DNA of 25,361 bases from assembly GCA_016291475.1 (NCBI GenBank), contig JAEEXJ010000046.1, positions 1-25,361 on the forward strand, read 5' to 3'. The stretch comes from Lachnospiraceae bacterium (GTDB taxonomy: Bacteria; Bacillota_A; Clostridia; Lachnospirales; Lachnospiraceae). The notes under the pieces were generated by a model. The model made no database searches and was not told where the DNA came from. It was given only the letters and a program-made list of their open reading frames with translations. A program made the position numbers and the translations under genes. Within the stretch, counting starts at the first letter, position 1, and each line of letters starts with the position of its first letter. This document shows positions 1-7,029 of the stretch, piece by piece.

Positions 1-90
1 GCATTCGGGACATATAAGTATTTCTTTTCCCGATACAACTATTGGTGGAAAATCAAATTCCTTTTTACAATATGTACAGTATCTTAACAT
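1..90 (-). CDS. zinc-ribbon protein, 5' end only (partial)
   Basis: The minus strand opens with ATG at 90-88 and stays open to the window edge, giving 30 residues. They begin MLRYCTYCKKEF and contain CTYC (residues 5-8) and a second pair, CPEC, at residues 27-30. Two CxxC knuckles about 20 residues apart are typical of a zinc ribbon, such as the N-terminal metal-binding domain of small regulatory or nuclease-associated proteins. A stop codon lies in frame just upstream (105-103), so ATG at 90 is the first possible start. The ribosome binding site is weak. The rest of the protein is outside the window, so its function cannot be named. Confidence 0.6.
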   Translation of the reverse strand, partial: MLRYCTYCKKEFDFPPIVVSGKEILICPEC

Positions 91-115
91 AAGCTTACAT
101 TTTCAACATCAACGT

Positions 116-331
116 TCATATCATGAACCGGCTGAGCTCTAAAGGTATACAGGTTAAGTATACCATGATTTCCAAACAGCCTACAACAATATAAAAAAGA
201 GCCAACCTTTCGATCAGCCCCAAGGGTGTAGACCGCCCCGGCAGATAAACCGCCAGAGCGATCGATGGAACGGATCCATTATAGCATATCTTGATAGTGC
301 CGGAAAGCCAGTTTCCGATTCCTGCCTGCAT
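116..331 (-). pseudogene. possible remnant of a membrane protein gene
   Basis: A 71-codon minus-strand ORF has a hydrophobic C-terminal half around GLIERLALFYIVVGCLEIMV. The G-L-x-E-R motif before a last membrane helix recalls the C-terminal end of DUF998-type membrane proteins. That is a weak resemblance from memory. There is no convincing ribosome binding site before the ATG, and the product is much shorter than such proteins (about 200 aa). A decayed 3' fragment is more likely than a functional gene. It could also be a chance ORF. Confidence 0.2.
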
Positions 332-394
332 CAGATTCCACGACCGGAAGCATCATAACACAGCATCAAAACCGTGGACGATACATAACGCAAA

Positions 395-418
395 CTCCCT
401 GCCACATCAGGCAGGGAG
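395..418. terminator. 9-bp hairpin CTCCCTGCC / GGCAGGGAG
   Basis: A perfect 9-bp inverted repeat has a 6-nt loop (arms 395-403 and 410-418). Only a short, broken T-run follows on either strand, so it is a weak intrinsic terminator at best. It lies in the gene-poor stretch before the PilZ gene. It could be the terminator left by a lost gene. Confidence 0.4.
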
Positions 419-501
419 CCGCATTTATCTTTGAAAGGAAATTCTTTGATGATATCAGTTAAACATCTATAGGAATTATTCGGCTCAGGGTCATGAATAA
501 T

Positions 502-556
502 GGGGGTATGATCTTAAGAATATATACTGGCTTGGAGGTACATCCAAGCTACCCCC
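502..556. promoter_or_regulatory. bipartite inverted repeat just upstream of the PilZ promoter
   Basis: GGGGGTA (502-508) pairs with TACCCCC (550-556). Nested inside, GCTTGGA (530-536) pairs with TCCAAGC (543-549). The two 3' arms are contiguous, while the 5' arms are separated by 21 nt, so the fold is a stem with a large one-sided bulge. It ends 5 nt before the -35 box. It may be an operator or the end of an upstream transcript; no terminator T-run follows. Confidence 0.4.
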
Positions 557-560
557 GTTC

Positions 561-589
561 TTGACATCGCCGCTGATGAATCTTATAAT
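561..589 (+). promoter_or_regulatory. consensus sigma-A promoter of the PilZ gene
   Basis: TTGACA (561-566) and TATAAT (584-589) are both perfect consensus boxes at the optimal 17-bp spacing. The predicted start near 596 leaves a leader of about 20 nt carrying AGGAG at 610-614 before the ATG at 617. This is the strongest promoter visible in the window. Confidence 0.85.
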
Positions 590-616
590 TTTCTCATATG
601 CAATATAGGAGCCGCC

Positions 617-1000
617 ATGGGAACCGATAATCGTTCATACAAAAGATTTGAAATCCATATCCCTGCACTGGTATATGCCGGAAATGGCTATACTGAAGTC
701 GTATGTGATGTAAAGGATATTAGTGAGCACGGAATCGCCTTTGAAATCACGCTCGATAAAGCGAATAAAGAAAAGTTCAATGTAGGTGACTCCATTGAAT
801 TTCAGCTTGTGGACTCATTTATGTTCGGAAGGAAAACGGAGACAGCCCTGATCTGTAAGACATGCGTGGTACGTCATATTACAGAGACGGAAAGAAGCCT
901 TTTCATCGGATGCTTCCTTGAAGATCCGGAGTTTGCTCATTATGTGAAGCACAGGGAAGTGTCGGAACTGTATATCAGGCTCTCGAACATAAAGCACTGA
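617..1000 (+). CDS. PilZ domain protein (putative c-di-GMP receptor)
   Basis: This 127-residue protein carries the two PilZ signatures that contact cyclic di-GMP. One is RxxxR at residues 6-10 (RSYKR). The other is D/NxSxxG at residues 34-39 (DISEHG). The length equals a single PilZ domain with no fused output module, so it probably works by binding a partner protein in motility, adhesion or exopolysaccharide control. The start is supported by AGGAG five or so bases upstream and by a perfect promoter. The family and ligand motif are recognised from the sequence; binding in this protein and the target process are inferred. There is no flagellar or cyclase gene nearby to narrow the role. Confidence 0.85.
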   Translation: MGTDNRSYKRFEIHIPALVYAGNGYTEVVCDVKDISEHGIAFEITLDKANKEKFNVGDSIEFQLVDSFMFGRKTETALICKTCVVRHITETERSLFIGCFLEDPEFAHYVKHREVSELYIRLSNIKH

Positions 1001-1103
1001 CAGTTTCCCGCAGATTCCACAGGTTCCCTGATTCGAGCGATATCATATCATGTGAAGAATTATTTTTCAGCATAACCGACTAAAGGAAGGATGATAAAAC
1101 CAA

Positions 1104-1469
1104 ATGGAACTGAAGACAATCGAGTATAATCTGTCTGTTTGTAAAGTGATAGATATATCGGAGATAGATCTGGCCTCGGATTTCTATTTTGTTGGAAAGA
1201 CAGATGAAGAACTATCTCTTGTCTGCAAAACGGAAGATACCCCGCAGAATACGACCGAGCGTGAAGATGGATGGAGAGGATTTCGTATTCAGGGAGTACT
1301 GGATTTCTCGCTGATTGGGATTCTGTCAAAGCTGTCAGGTATCCTTGCAGAACATAAGATAGGAATTTTTGTTGTTTCAACCTACAACACGGATTATATA
1401 CTTGTTAAGGAAGAAAACTTTGAACGTTCGTTGGAAGTGCTGATTACCGAAGGATATACGGTAATATAA
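1104..1469 (+). CDS. ACT domain-containing protein (small ligand sensor)
   Basis: This 121-residue cytosolic protein has its C-terminal half (about 55-121) matching the ACT_7/CASTOR-like arrangement: a segment around FSLIGILSKLSGILAEHKIG followed by a strand with VSTYNTDYILVKEEN. That is the beta-alpha-beta pattern typical of this stand-alone ACT family, which is thought to bind amino acids. The ligand is not predictable. The purine-rich GGAAGG (1085-1090) lies about 13 nt before the chosen ATG, which is long. An ATG at 1091 is out of frame and stops after 12 codons, so 1104 is the sensible start. It lies 103 bp after the PilZ gene and could share its transcript. It converges on the LysR gene. 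Confidence 0.8.
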   Translation: MELKTIEYNLSVCKVIDISEIDLASDFYFVGKTDEELSLVCKTEDTPQNTTEREDGWRGFRIQGVLDFSLIGILSKLSGILAEHKIGIFVVSTYNTDYILVKEENFERSLEVLITEGYTVI

Positions 1470-1519
1470 AAATACAGGATAACGTTCCATTCCTTGGGGA
1501 TTGTAGCGGAAACTTACAG

Positions 1520-2392
1520 TTAAAATGACTTCTTCACTTGTTTTAGGAATTTCTCTGCTATAGGCGTAAAGGTCTGGTATTTGTTCCAGATAAGATACAG
1601 TTTTGTTTCCTGCTTTGGAGACAGCGGTTTGAATACCAGGTCACTTTCTTCGGAACAGTTGATGAGATGTTCGAAAGTAAGAAGGATGCCTAGCCCTTCT
1701 TTTGCAAACATGGAGGCATTATAAGAAAGCCGGAAAGAGCCTTCCAGATGGAGTCTGGGATAGTGTTCTCCCGCCCATTCAGGTATTTCAATATTCCAGC
1801 TTTGTTCAGAGCAGTAAAGAGGCTGTCCGATAAGGTCAGTTGCTTTAATGCTCTTTTTCTTTGCAAGTGGATGTTTTTTTAACATGACCGCACCCCAGAG
1901 ATCGGAATCAGGGAAGACAAGATATTCGTATTTGTCCGTGTTTGGTGTTTCACATATTACTCCAAAATCCAGAAGTCCTTTGTCGAGTTTTTCCGTAACC
2001 TGTTCAGTGTCTCCGCTGGTGATATGGTATGTAAAGTTTGGATACCTGTCCTTCAGTTTTTTTATCTCACGTGCAAGCAGACTGATCTGATAGGATTCTG
2101 CCAGACCGAAATAGATGTCTCCGCCTGTGATGTCATCGAGGGAGATGAATTCCTGTTCAATTTTATCTGCCATTGCCACAAGATCTTCCGCACGGTCACG
2201 CAGAAGCATACCTTCATCGGTAAGTTTGATGGAGAAACTGTGACGGGTAAACAGTTTTTTTCCCAGTTCATCTTCAAGTGATTTTAAGACCTTTGATAAG
2301 GTCGGCTGTGTGACATGCAGGATTTTCGCGGCGTGTGACATGTTTTCTTCTCTTGCAACTGCAAGAAAATAGCGAAGGTTCTTTATTTCCAT
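1520..2392 (-). CDS. LysR family transcriptional regulator
   Basis: This 290-residue protein has an N-terminal winged helix-turn-helix (about 1-60), with MEIKNLRYFLAVAREENMSH and the recognition helix region AAKILHVTQPTLSKVLKSLE. A LysR substrate-binding domain follows (about 90-290). The length is normal for the family. AAAGGAG lies about 9 nt upstream of the ATG. It is transcribed away from the MBL-fold/alpha-beta hydrolase/reductase cluster, and a palindrome lies in the gap. By LysR convention it probably controls that cluster and itself. The co-inducer is unknown; the neighbouring redox flavoprotein and hydrolases suggest an organic or electrophilic small molecule, but this is only inference. 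Confidence 0.95.
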   Translation of the reverse strand: MEIKNLRYFLAVAREENMSHAAKILHVTQPTLSKVLKSLEDELGKKLFTRHSFSIKLTDEGMLLRDRAEDLVAMADKIEQEFISLDDITGGDIYFGLAESYQISLLAREIKKLKDRYPNFTYHITSGDTEQVTEKLDKGLLDFGVICETPNTDKYEYLVFPDSDLWGAVMLKKHPLAKKKSIKATDLIGQPLYCSEQSWNIEIPEWAGEHYPRLHLEGSFRLSYNASMFAKEGLGILLTFEHLINCSEESDLVFKPLSPKQETKLYLIWNKYQTFTPIAEKFLKQVKKSF

Positions 2393-2411
2393 CTTAGTAG
2401 CTCCTTTCTAT

Positions 2412-2432
2412 GATATTCCATTATGGAATATC
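2412..2432. promoter_or_regulatory. palindromic LysR-type operator
   Basis: GATATTCCA (2412-2420), a TTA spacer, then TGGAATATC (2424-2432) form a perfect 9-bp inverted repeat. Its core, ATTCC-N5-GGAAT, fits the T-N11-A LysR box. It lies about 20 bp from the lysR start codon and about 135 bp from the divergent gene, the usual place for autorepression. Another partial AT-rich repeat (GATATT, 2435-2440) follows. Confidence 0.65.
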
Positions 2433-2567
2433 ACGATATTCATTTTATTCATTAGCGAAGATACTGTCAACTCTATATAATTAAGTCAGAAACGAAAATA
2501 ATAATTCAGGTATTCACTAAAAACGCCGTACAGTTTGCGCATGAGATTAGAAAAGGGAATCGCACTG

Positions 2568-3674
2568 ATGAAAAAACGTAAGATAATAGTAAGGATTTTT
2601 ATCATCTTAATAATCATAATAGTAGCTGTTGTTTTGATAGGCCTGTTGTTTCTGAAATTTTATCCTTCTATAGGAAAATTGCCTGATGAGGAACAAAAGC
2701 AAATGTTTTCTCAACGGACAAACCTATATTATGACAATCAGTTTCATAACGAAAACGAAGTTCCAGTAATGACGGGAGAGGAATATCCGTCAAGTCCTAG
2801 AAAGACTCCTAAAACTACAATCTCAGCTATGACTCCGACTTTGATTAAGGATGCAAAAGATGATGATCTTACATATACATGGATTGGACACTCATCATTT
2901 ATATTACAGCTTGGGGAAATTAATATCCTTGTAGATCCGGTTTTAAGCGAGAGGAGTTCGCCGGTTTCTTTTGCAGGATCAAAGAGATTTTCAGAGCTTC
3001 CAATCACAACAAGCGAACTGCCGAAAATTGATGTTCTCCTCTTATCCCATGATCATTACGATCATATGGATTATAAAACAATTAAGGATATATCTTCTCG
3101 GGTCGGAGTATTCATTGTCCCGTTGGGAGTTGATTCCATCCTTCGCGGGTGGGGGATTGAGGATGAAAAAATTGTTGTGCTTGACTGGTGGGAGAATACA
3201 GAGGTGAGTGGAACCGTTATTACACTTACTCCATCGCAGCATTATACAGGCAGGAATCCACTTAAGATTAATAGTACCTATTGGGGAGGATACTATTTGG
3301 ATAACGGAAAATATAAAGTGTATTATACCGGTGATGGCGGTTATTATGATGTTTTTAGTCGGGTGAGAGAGAGGCTCGGATCTCCGGATCTAATGATAGC
3401 CGAATGCGGTCAGTACGATACTGCTTGGGCGAAAATACATATGTTCCCGGAGGAAACAGTTCAGGCAGCCGTTGATGTAAATACAAAATGGCTGATACCT
3501 GTACATTGGGGAACTTTCTGCATATGCAATCATGCGTGGGATGATCCTATAATCCGAGTTACGGCAAAAGCGGCGGAGATAGATATAAACATTGCAACAC
3601 CAAGGATTGGACAAACAGTAAACTATGAGAATATAGATTCTTTCAATGAATCGTGGTGGGAAGAATACGAATAG
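2568..3674 (+). CDS. MBL-fold metallohydrolase, NAPE-PLD/UlaG-like, membrane-anchored
   Basis: The product is 368 residues from the ATG at 2568. A short basic N-terminus and one hydrophobic helix (about 8-28) suggest a signal anchor with the enzyme outside the membrane. The metallo-beta-lactamase metal motif HxHxDH is at residues 161-166 (HDHYDH). Upstream TWIGHSSFILQL and DPVLSERSSP, and downstream HYTGR and PVHWGTF, match the phospholipase D-like (NAPE-PLD) branch of the superfamily. The substrate is unknown. In-frame upstream starts exist (TTG 2535, ATG 2541), but AAGGGA lies 9 nt before 2568 and the protein then begins MKKRK, a classic signal start. The gene looks more AT-rich than its neighbours, which may reflect transfer. 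It is followed after 59 bp by the truncated hydrolase. Confidence 0.85.
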   Translation: MKKRKIIVRIFIILIIIIVAVVLIGLLFLKFYPSIGKLPDEEQKQMFSQRTNLYYDNQFHNENEVPVMTGEEYPSSPRKTPKTTISAMTPTLIKDAKDDDLTYTWIGHSSFILQLGEINILVDPVLSERSSPVSFAGSKRFSELPITTSELPKIDVLLLSHDHYDHMDYKTIKDISSRVGVFIVPLGVDSILRGWGIEDEKIVVLDWWENTEVSGTVITLTPSQHYTGRNPLKINSTYWGGYYLDNGKYKVYYTGDGGYYDVFSRVRERLGSPDLMIAECGQYDTAWAKIHMFPEETVQAAVDVNTKWLIPVHWGTFCICNHAWDDPIIRVTAKAAEIDINIATPRIGQTVNYENIDSFNESWWEEYE

Positions 3675-3733
3675 AGTATCTTTCCAAATTGTAGTAGAGG
3701 AACAAAAAGCATATTTTACGAGGAAATTAACAT

Positions 3734-4495
3734 ATGGAAATGAAGACAATGGATCCCTCCTTCACAGGCGAGAGCGGCGGAAATGTCAGATATATGGCGT
3801 CACCCGATATCAATACGGAAGATTTTATGGCGGCTGTGGATTTTCTTTCTCTGAATGAAAAGGTAGATCCTGACCGGATAGGAATCCTTGGCATTTGCGG
3901 ATGGGGCGGCATGGCAATCAATGCGGCTGCACTTGATACCAGAGTAAAAGCAACGGTGGCTTCCACTATGTATGATATGACAAGGGTAAATGCAAACGGA
4001 TATTTTGACTCTGCGGATTCTGAGGAAGCTCGTTATGAGGCGAAGAAGACACAGTGTGCACAGCGCCTGGAAGACCTTAAGAATGGCGAGTACAAGCTTG
4101 GCGGCGGTGTGGTGGATCCGCTTCCGGAGGATGCTCCATTCTTTGTGGTAGATTATCATGACTATTACAAAACAGAGCGTGGATATCATGCAAGATCACT
4201 TAACTCCAATGGTGGTTGGAATGTGATTGGATGTGAATCGTTTGTTAATCAGCCAATCCTGAAGTACAGCAATGAGATCAGAAGCGCAGTTCTTCTCATT
4301 CATGGTGAGAAAGCACATTCCTGTTATTTCTCAAAGGACGCTTATGCTGCGATGATAAATGACAGCAAGTATACGGAAAATAAGGAGCTGCTGATAATTC
4401 CTGATGCAGTACATACCGATCTGTATGACGGAGGCGGAAAGGATGCAATCCCATTTGATAAACTGACTGAGTTTTACATGGAGTATTTGAAATGA
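3734..4495 (+). CDS. alpha/beta hydrolase lacking the N-terminal part of its fold
   Basis: A 253-residue serine/cysteine hydrolase-type protein. The nucleophile elbow is GICGWGG with C55 in the catalytic position, as in dienelactone-hydrolase-like enzymes. A candidate catalytic histidine is H227 (PDAVHTD). The usual family member (about 310-340 aa) has several beta strands and the oxyanion-hole loop before the DPSFTGESGG segment. Here that segment starts at residue 7, directly after MEMKTM. A GAGG ribosome site lies 10 nt upstream, so the gene can be translated as it stands. No upstream DNA encodes the missing part, so this looks like a clean deletion, not a frameshift. It may be inactive or specialised. 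Its stop overlaps the next gene's start (ATGA). Confidence 0.75.
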   Translation: MEMKTMDPSFTGESGGNVRYMASPDINTEDFMAAVDFLSLNEKVDPDRIGILGICGWGGMAINAAALDTRVKATVASTMYDMTRVNANGYFDSADSEEARYEAKKTQCAQRLEDLKNGEYKLGGGVVDPLPEDAPFFVVDYHDYYKTERGYHARSLNSNGGWNVIGCESFVNQPILKYSNEIRSAVLLIHGEKAHSCYFSKDAYAAMINDSKYTENKELLIIPDAVHTDLYDGGGKDAIPFDKLTEFYMEYLK

Positions 4496-5055
4496 TAAGA
4501 ACGATTCATTTGATAATCTTAGTAGTACTGTCCTGCACAGTACTATCAGGTTGCGGAACGATTGTAAACGAAGTGAAACAGGCAACCCCTGTGAACACAG
4601 CCTCAGCAGATGCAGAGGATACATCTGAGGAAAAGACTATTAATCAGGCGACAGAAAAGCTGGAACCTATTACAGAATACGAAAACGTCACTGAGCAGGA
4701 GGACGAGAATATCATGGTTATGACGATCAATGATACTAAAGTGGATGTTACATGGGAAAATAATGCCTCTGTGGCTGAACTGAAGGAGCTTGCAGAAGAT
4801 GAGCTTACGATATCAATGTCTATGTACGGAGGCTTTGAACAGGTAGGACCTATCGGAAAGAGTATCACACGAGATGATAAACAGACGACTACATCGGCAG
4901 GAGATATTGTCCTTTATTCTGGAAATCAGCTTGTAGTGTTTTACGGATCTAATTCATGGGCATATACGAGACTGGGGAAAATAAACCTGAATGAGAAAGA
5001 ACTAAAGAATCTACTTAGTAATGGTGATGTTACAATCACATTAAGTATGGAATAA
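4492..5055 (+). CDS. lipoprotein with cyclophilin-like domain
   Basis: The product is 187 residues. The N-terminus is a lipoprotein signal: a hydrophobic stretch ending in LSGC, with C21 as the lipidated residue. An acidic, Thr/Glu-rich linker runs to about residue 75. From VMTINDTKVDVTWENN to the end the sequence matches the bacterial cyclophilin-like fold (Cyclophil_like family), with the hallmark MYGGFEQVGPIGKSI and DIVLYSGNQLVVFYG. Such proteins often sit beside flavodoxins and alpha/beta hydrolases in Clostridia. They are not proven peptidyl-prolyl isomerases. The start overlaps the hydrolase stop by 4 bp, so translation is coupled. It is probably surface-anchored. Confidence 0.85.
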   Translation: MIRTIHLIILVVLSCTVLSGCGTIVNEVKQATPVNTASADAEDTSEEKTINQATEKLEPITEYENVTEQEDENIMVMTINDTKVDVTWENNASVAELKELAEDELTISMSMYGGFEQVGPIGKSITRDDKQTTTSAGDIVLYSGNQLVVFYGSNSWAYTRLGKINLNEKELKNLLSNGDVTITLSME

Positions 5056-5064
5056 GGAGGATAC

Positions 5065-5604
5065 ATGGCGAAGAAGATACTCATAATTGAAACAAGTTTA
5101 AGAGCAAAGAGTAATTCTGACAGGCTTGCCGAAAGCTTTGCAGAAGGCGCAAAAGCAGCAGGAAATGATGTTGAGATTATTTCCATGAAAGGAAAGAATA
5201 TTGGCTTCTGCACAGGTTGTTTCGGATGCCAGAAGTTGGGGCATTGTGTGTTTACGGATGACGCAAATGAAATTACGGAAAAGATTCTTGAAGCAGAGGT
5301 GGTCGTTTGGTCCACTCCGATCTATTACTACGAGATGAGCGGACAGATGAAGACTATGATCGACAGGGCAAACTCTCTTTATCCGAGGGATTACAAATTC
5401 AGAGAAGTATATCTGCTTTCTGTAGCAGCTGAAGATGAGGATTATGTAGATAAAAATGCCGCAGGTGGCGTACAGGGGTGGGTAGATTGTTTTGAAAAAG
5501 CAGAGTTTAAGGGAAAAGTGTTCGCCGGTGGTGTAAATGAACAGGGAGAGATAGAAGGACACAAGGCTTTAGATGAAGCCTATTCAATGGGGAATGCTGT
5601 CTAA
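5065..5604 (+). CDS. flavodoxin-fold NAD(P)H oxidoreductase with ISF-type cysteine motif
   Basis: This 179-residue protein is in the NADPH-dependent FMN reductase/iron-sulfur flavoprotein family. The FMN phosphate loop is near residues 10-19 (TSLRAKSNSD), and WSTPIYYYEMSGQMKTMIDR is the second flavin-binding region. Cysteines C49, C52, C55 and C61 have the CX2CX2CX5C spacing known to hold a 4Fe-4S cluster in archaeal iron-sulfur flavoproteins. Relatives without a cluster also keep similar cysteines, so cofactor content is uncertain. AAGGAGG lies five bases before the start, the strongest ribosome site in the cluster. It is the last gene of the LysR-linked cluster and is followed by a strong terminator. 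Confidence 0.88.
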   Translation: MAKKILIIETSLRAKSNSDRLAESFAEGAKAAGNDVEIISMKGKNIGFCTGCFGCQKLGHCVFTDDANEITEKILEAEVVVWSTPIYYYEMSGQMKTMIDRANSLYPRDYKFREVYLLSVAAEDEDYVDKNAAGGVQGWVDCFEKAEFKGKVFAGGVNEQGEIEGHKALDEAYSMGNAV

Positions 5605-5653
5605 TCAATAGTGCGTTCTCTCGGAAGATATTCTGCCTGCTTATGGATAAATC

Positions 5654-5688
5654 AAGGTGCAAAATTTTTGGATTTTGCACCTTTTTTG
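5654..5688 (+). terminator. intrinsic terminator after the reductase gene
   Basis: AAGGTGCAAAAT (5654-5665) pairs perfectly with ATTTTGCACCTT (5672-5683) across a 6-nt loop. A run of Ts follows. It ends the LysR-linked cluster. Confidence 0.85.
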
Positions 5689-5785
5689 CACCTTTTGCAC
5701 CCCTTTTTGCCCTAAAAATATGCTAAAATGGACCAAGGTGCAAAAAAAATCAAATCCCTTGAAATCCAGTAACCATGCGCAAAAG
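5654..5785. repeat. clustered GGTGCAAAA / TTTTGCACC motifs
   Basis: The element GGTGCAAAA or its complement occurs at 5656, 5673, about 5685 and 5694 (the last runs into CCCC) and again at about 5737, with a related GCGCAAAAGGTGG near 5777. The first two form the terminator. The others lie between it and the phosphatase start and can pair with one another in several registers. They may be duplicated terminator arms or a leader structure for the phosphatase gene. Confidence 0.5.
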
Positions 5786-5800
5786 GTGGAAAATTAGAAA

Positions 5801-6256
5801 ATGGTGAAAATACTGTTTGTCTGCTGGGGCAACATCTGCCGTTCGCCCATGGCAGAATTTGTAATGAAAGATTTGGCAGAAAAAAGAGGCTTATCTGATT
5901 GTTTCGAAATTGCCTCTGCTGCAACCAGTACTGAGGAGATAGGAAATCCCGTTTATCCTCCCGCAAAAGCGGAGCTTGCAAGACATGGAATATCATGTGA
6001 GGGAAAGAGAGCAAGACAGCTTCGCAGAGATGATTATGAAAAGTACGATTATATTATCGGAATGGAGAATCTTAATCTCAGCTATATGAACAGGATCCTA
6101 GGCGGCGACCCTGAGGGTAAGGTACATCTGCTGATGGATTTCACTTCCCATCCTGAGGATATAGATGATCCCTGGTATACGGGAGATTTCAAGGGAGTAT
6201 TCAAACAGATAACAGAGGGGTGTGAAGCGCTTCTTAACAAATGCATTAGCGAATAA
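5801..6256 (+). CDS. low-molecular-weight protein tyrosine phosphatase
   Basis: This 151-residue enzyme has the family's N-terminal P-loop CX5R at residues 8-14 (CWGNICR) followed by S15. The C-terminal general acid is in DDPWY (D123-P124-W125-Y126). The length is standard. It hydrolyses phosphotyrosine or small aryl phosphates in the cytosol. In Firmicutes such enzymes often oppose tyrosine kinases of exopolysaccharide synthesis, but no kinase is present here. A purine-rich AAAGGTGG lies about 12 nt before ATG. The gene stands alone between two terminators. Confidence 0.95.
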   Translation: MVKILFVCWGNICRSPMAEFVMKDLAEKRGLSDCFEIASAATSTEEIGNPVYPPAKAELARHGISCEGKRARQLRRDDYEKYDYIIGMENLNLSYMNRILGGDPEGKVHLLMDFTSHPEDIDDPWYTGDFKGVFKQITEGCEALLNKCISE

Positions 6257-6265
6257 TTCTGAAAA

Positions 6266-6305
6266 CAGCGGAATCAGGTAATATAACCGGTTCCGCTGAA
6301 TTTTT
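6266..6305 (+). terminator. intrinsic terminator after the phosphatase gene
   Basis: CAGCGGAA (6266-6273) pairs with TTCCGCTG (6291-6298). A small inner GGT/ACC pairing is present and five Ts follow after AA. It insulates the NAD operon from upstream transcription. Confidence 0.8.
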
Positions 6306-6327
6306 ATCGATTATAAAATTCTTTAAA

Positions 6328-6394
6328 TTAAGTATTGCAATAATACTTAAAGCGTGTATAATGAATTTAAAGATAAGTATTGAAGTAATACTTA
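6328..6394 (+). promoter_or_regulatory. NAD operon promoter with two palindromic operators
   Basis: Operator 1 is TTAAGTATT-N5-AATACTTAA (6328-6350). Operator 2 is TAAGTATT-N5-AATACTTA (6374-6394). They share the same arms and the same 5-nt spacer, and their centres are 45 bp apart. Between them lies TATAAT (6357-6362). A usable -35, TTGCAA (6335-6340), falls inside operator 1 with 16-bp spacing. Operator 2 covers the predicted transcription start and early leader. A dimeric repressor bound to both would block the promoter. The regulator is not encoded in the window. By gene content an NAD/niacin-responsive repressor (NiaR or NrtR type) is plausible, but the motif is not one I can assign. Confidence 0.8.
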
Positions 6395-6471
6395 ATAAAT
6401 ATTTTAAAACGATTTGTGATTTATAAGGTCAGAGTTTATTATTTTTATATGTAGTAACGGAGGTGTTTATT

Positions 6472-7029
6472 ATGGCTAAGAAAATCATCGTAGTAGTTGA
6501 CATGCAGAAGGATTTCATCGACGGAGCACTCGGATCTGCAGAGGCAGTTAAGATCGTTGATAACTGCGCGGCTAAGATCAAGCAGGCTAAGGCTAACGGA
6601 GACACCGTTATCTTCACAAGAGACACCCACGGTGAGAATTACATGAACACCGAAGAAGGCAAGAATCTTCCCGTTCCTCATTGTATTAAGGGAAGCGACG
6701 GATGGCAGATTACCGGAGCGCTTTCTCAGATCATCGATGATCCTGTGATCCTCGACAAAGAAACCTTCGGAAGCAGGGATCTCGGAAAGCTCGTAGCTGA
6801 GAAGCTGGCTGAAGGCGATTACGACGGAATCGAACTCTTCGGACTTTGCACCGACATTTGTGTCATAAGCAATGCACTTCTTATCAAGGCTTTCTGTCCC
6901 GATATTCCCATCTATGTCGATGCTTCCTGCAGCGCCGGCGTAACTCCCGATAGCCATGATACAGCACTTAAAGCAATGGAAACCTGTCAGATTCACGTAA
7001 CCGGAAAGGGTGAGGAACCTTGGAGATAA
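6472..7029 (+). CDS. pncA: nicotinamidase (isochorismatase family)
   Basis: A 185-residue cysteine hydrolase that converts nicotinamide to nicotinate, the entry to NAD salvage. By analogy with characterised nicotinamidases the catalytic triad is D10 (VVDMQKDF), K96 (LDKETFG) and C130 (CTDICV). Metal ligands are D51, H53 (RDTH) and H70 (VPHC). The start at 6472 is chosen because GGAGG lies 9 nt upstream; an in-frame GTG at 6463 would overlap that site. It is the first gene of the pncA-nadD-pncB-nadE operon, and the next gene begins inside its last codons. Regulation is probably through the palindromes flanking the promoter. Confidence 0.95.
   Translation: MAKKIIVVVDMQKDFIDGALGSAEAVKIVDNCAAKIKQAKANGDTVIFTRDTHGENYMNTEEGKNLPVPHCIKGSDGWQITGALSQIIDDPVILDKETFGSRDLGKLVAEKLAEGDYDGIELFGLCTDICVISNALLIKAFCPDIPIYVDASCSAGVTPDSHDTALKAMETCQIHVTGKGEEPWR

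Noticed and set aside
1091..1129. ATG at 1091 as start of the ACT gene or a leader peptide
   Set aside because: It is out of frame and stops after 12 codons. A leader peptide is possible in principle, but the sequence has no run of regulatory codons.
2535..2567. Upstream TTG/ATG starts of the MBL-fold gene
   Set aside because: They lack ribosome sites and would place 11 residues before a standard MKKRK signal start that has AAGGGA at good spacing.
3646..3858. Plus-strand ORF bridging the MBL and hydrolase genes
   Set aside because: It overlaps both real genes in another frame and does not encode the missing hydrolase N-terminus.
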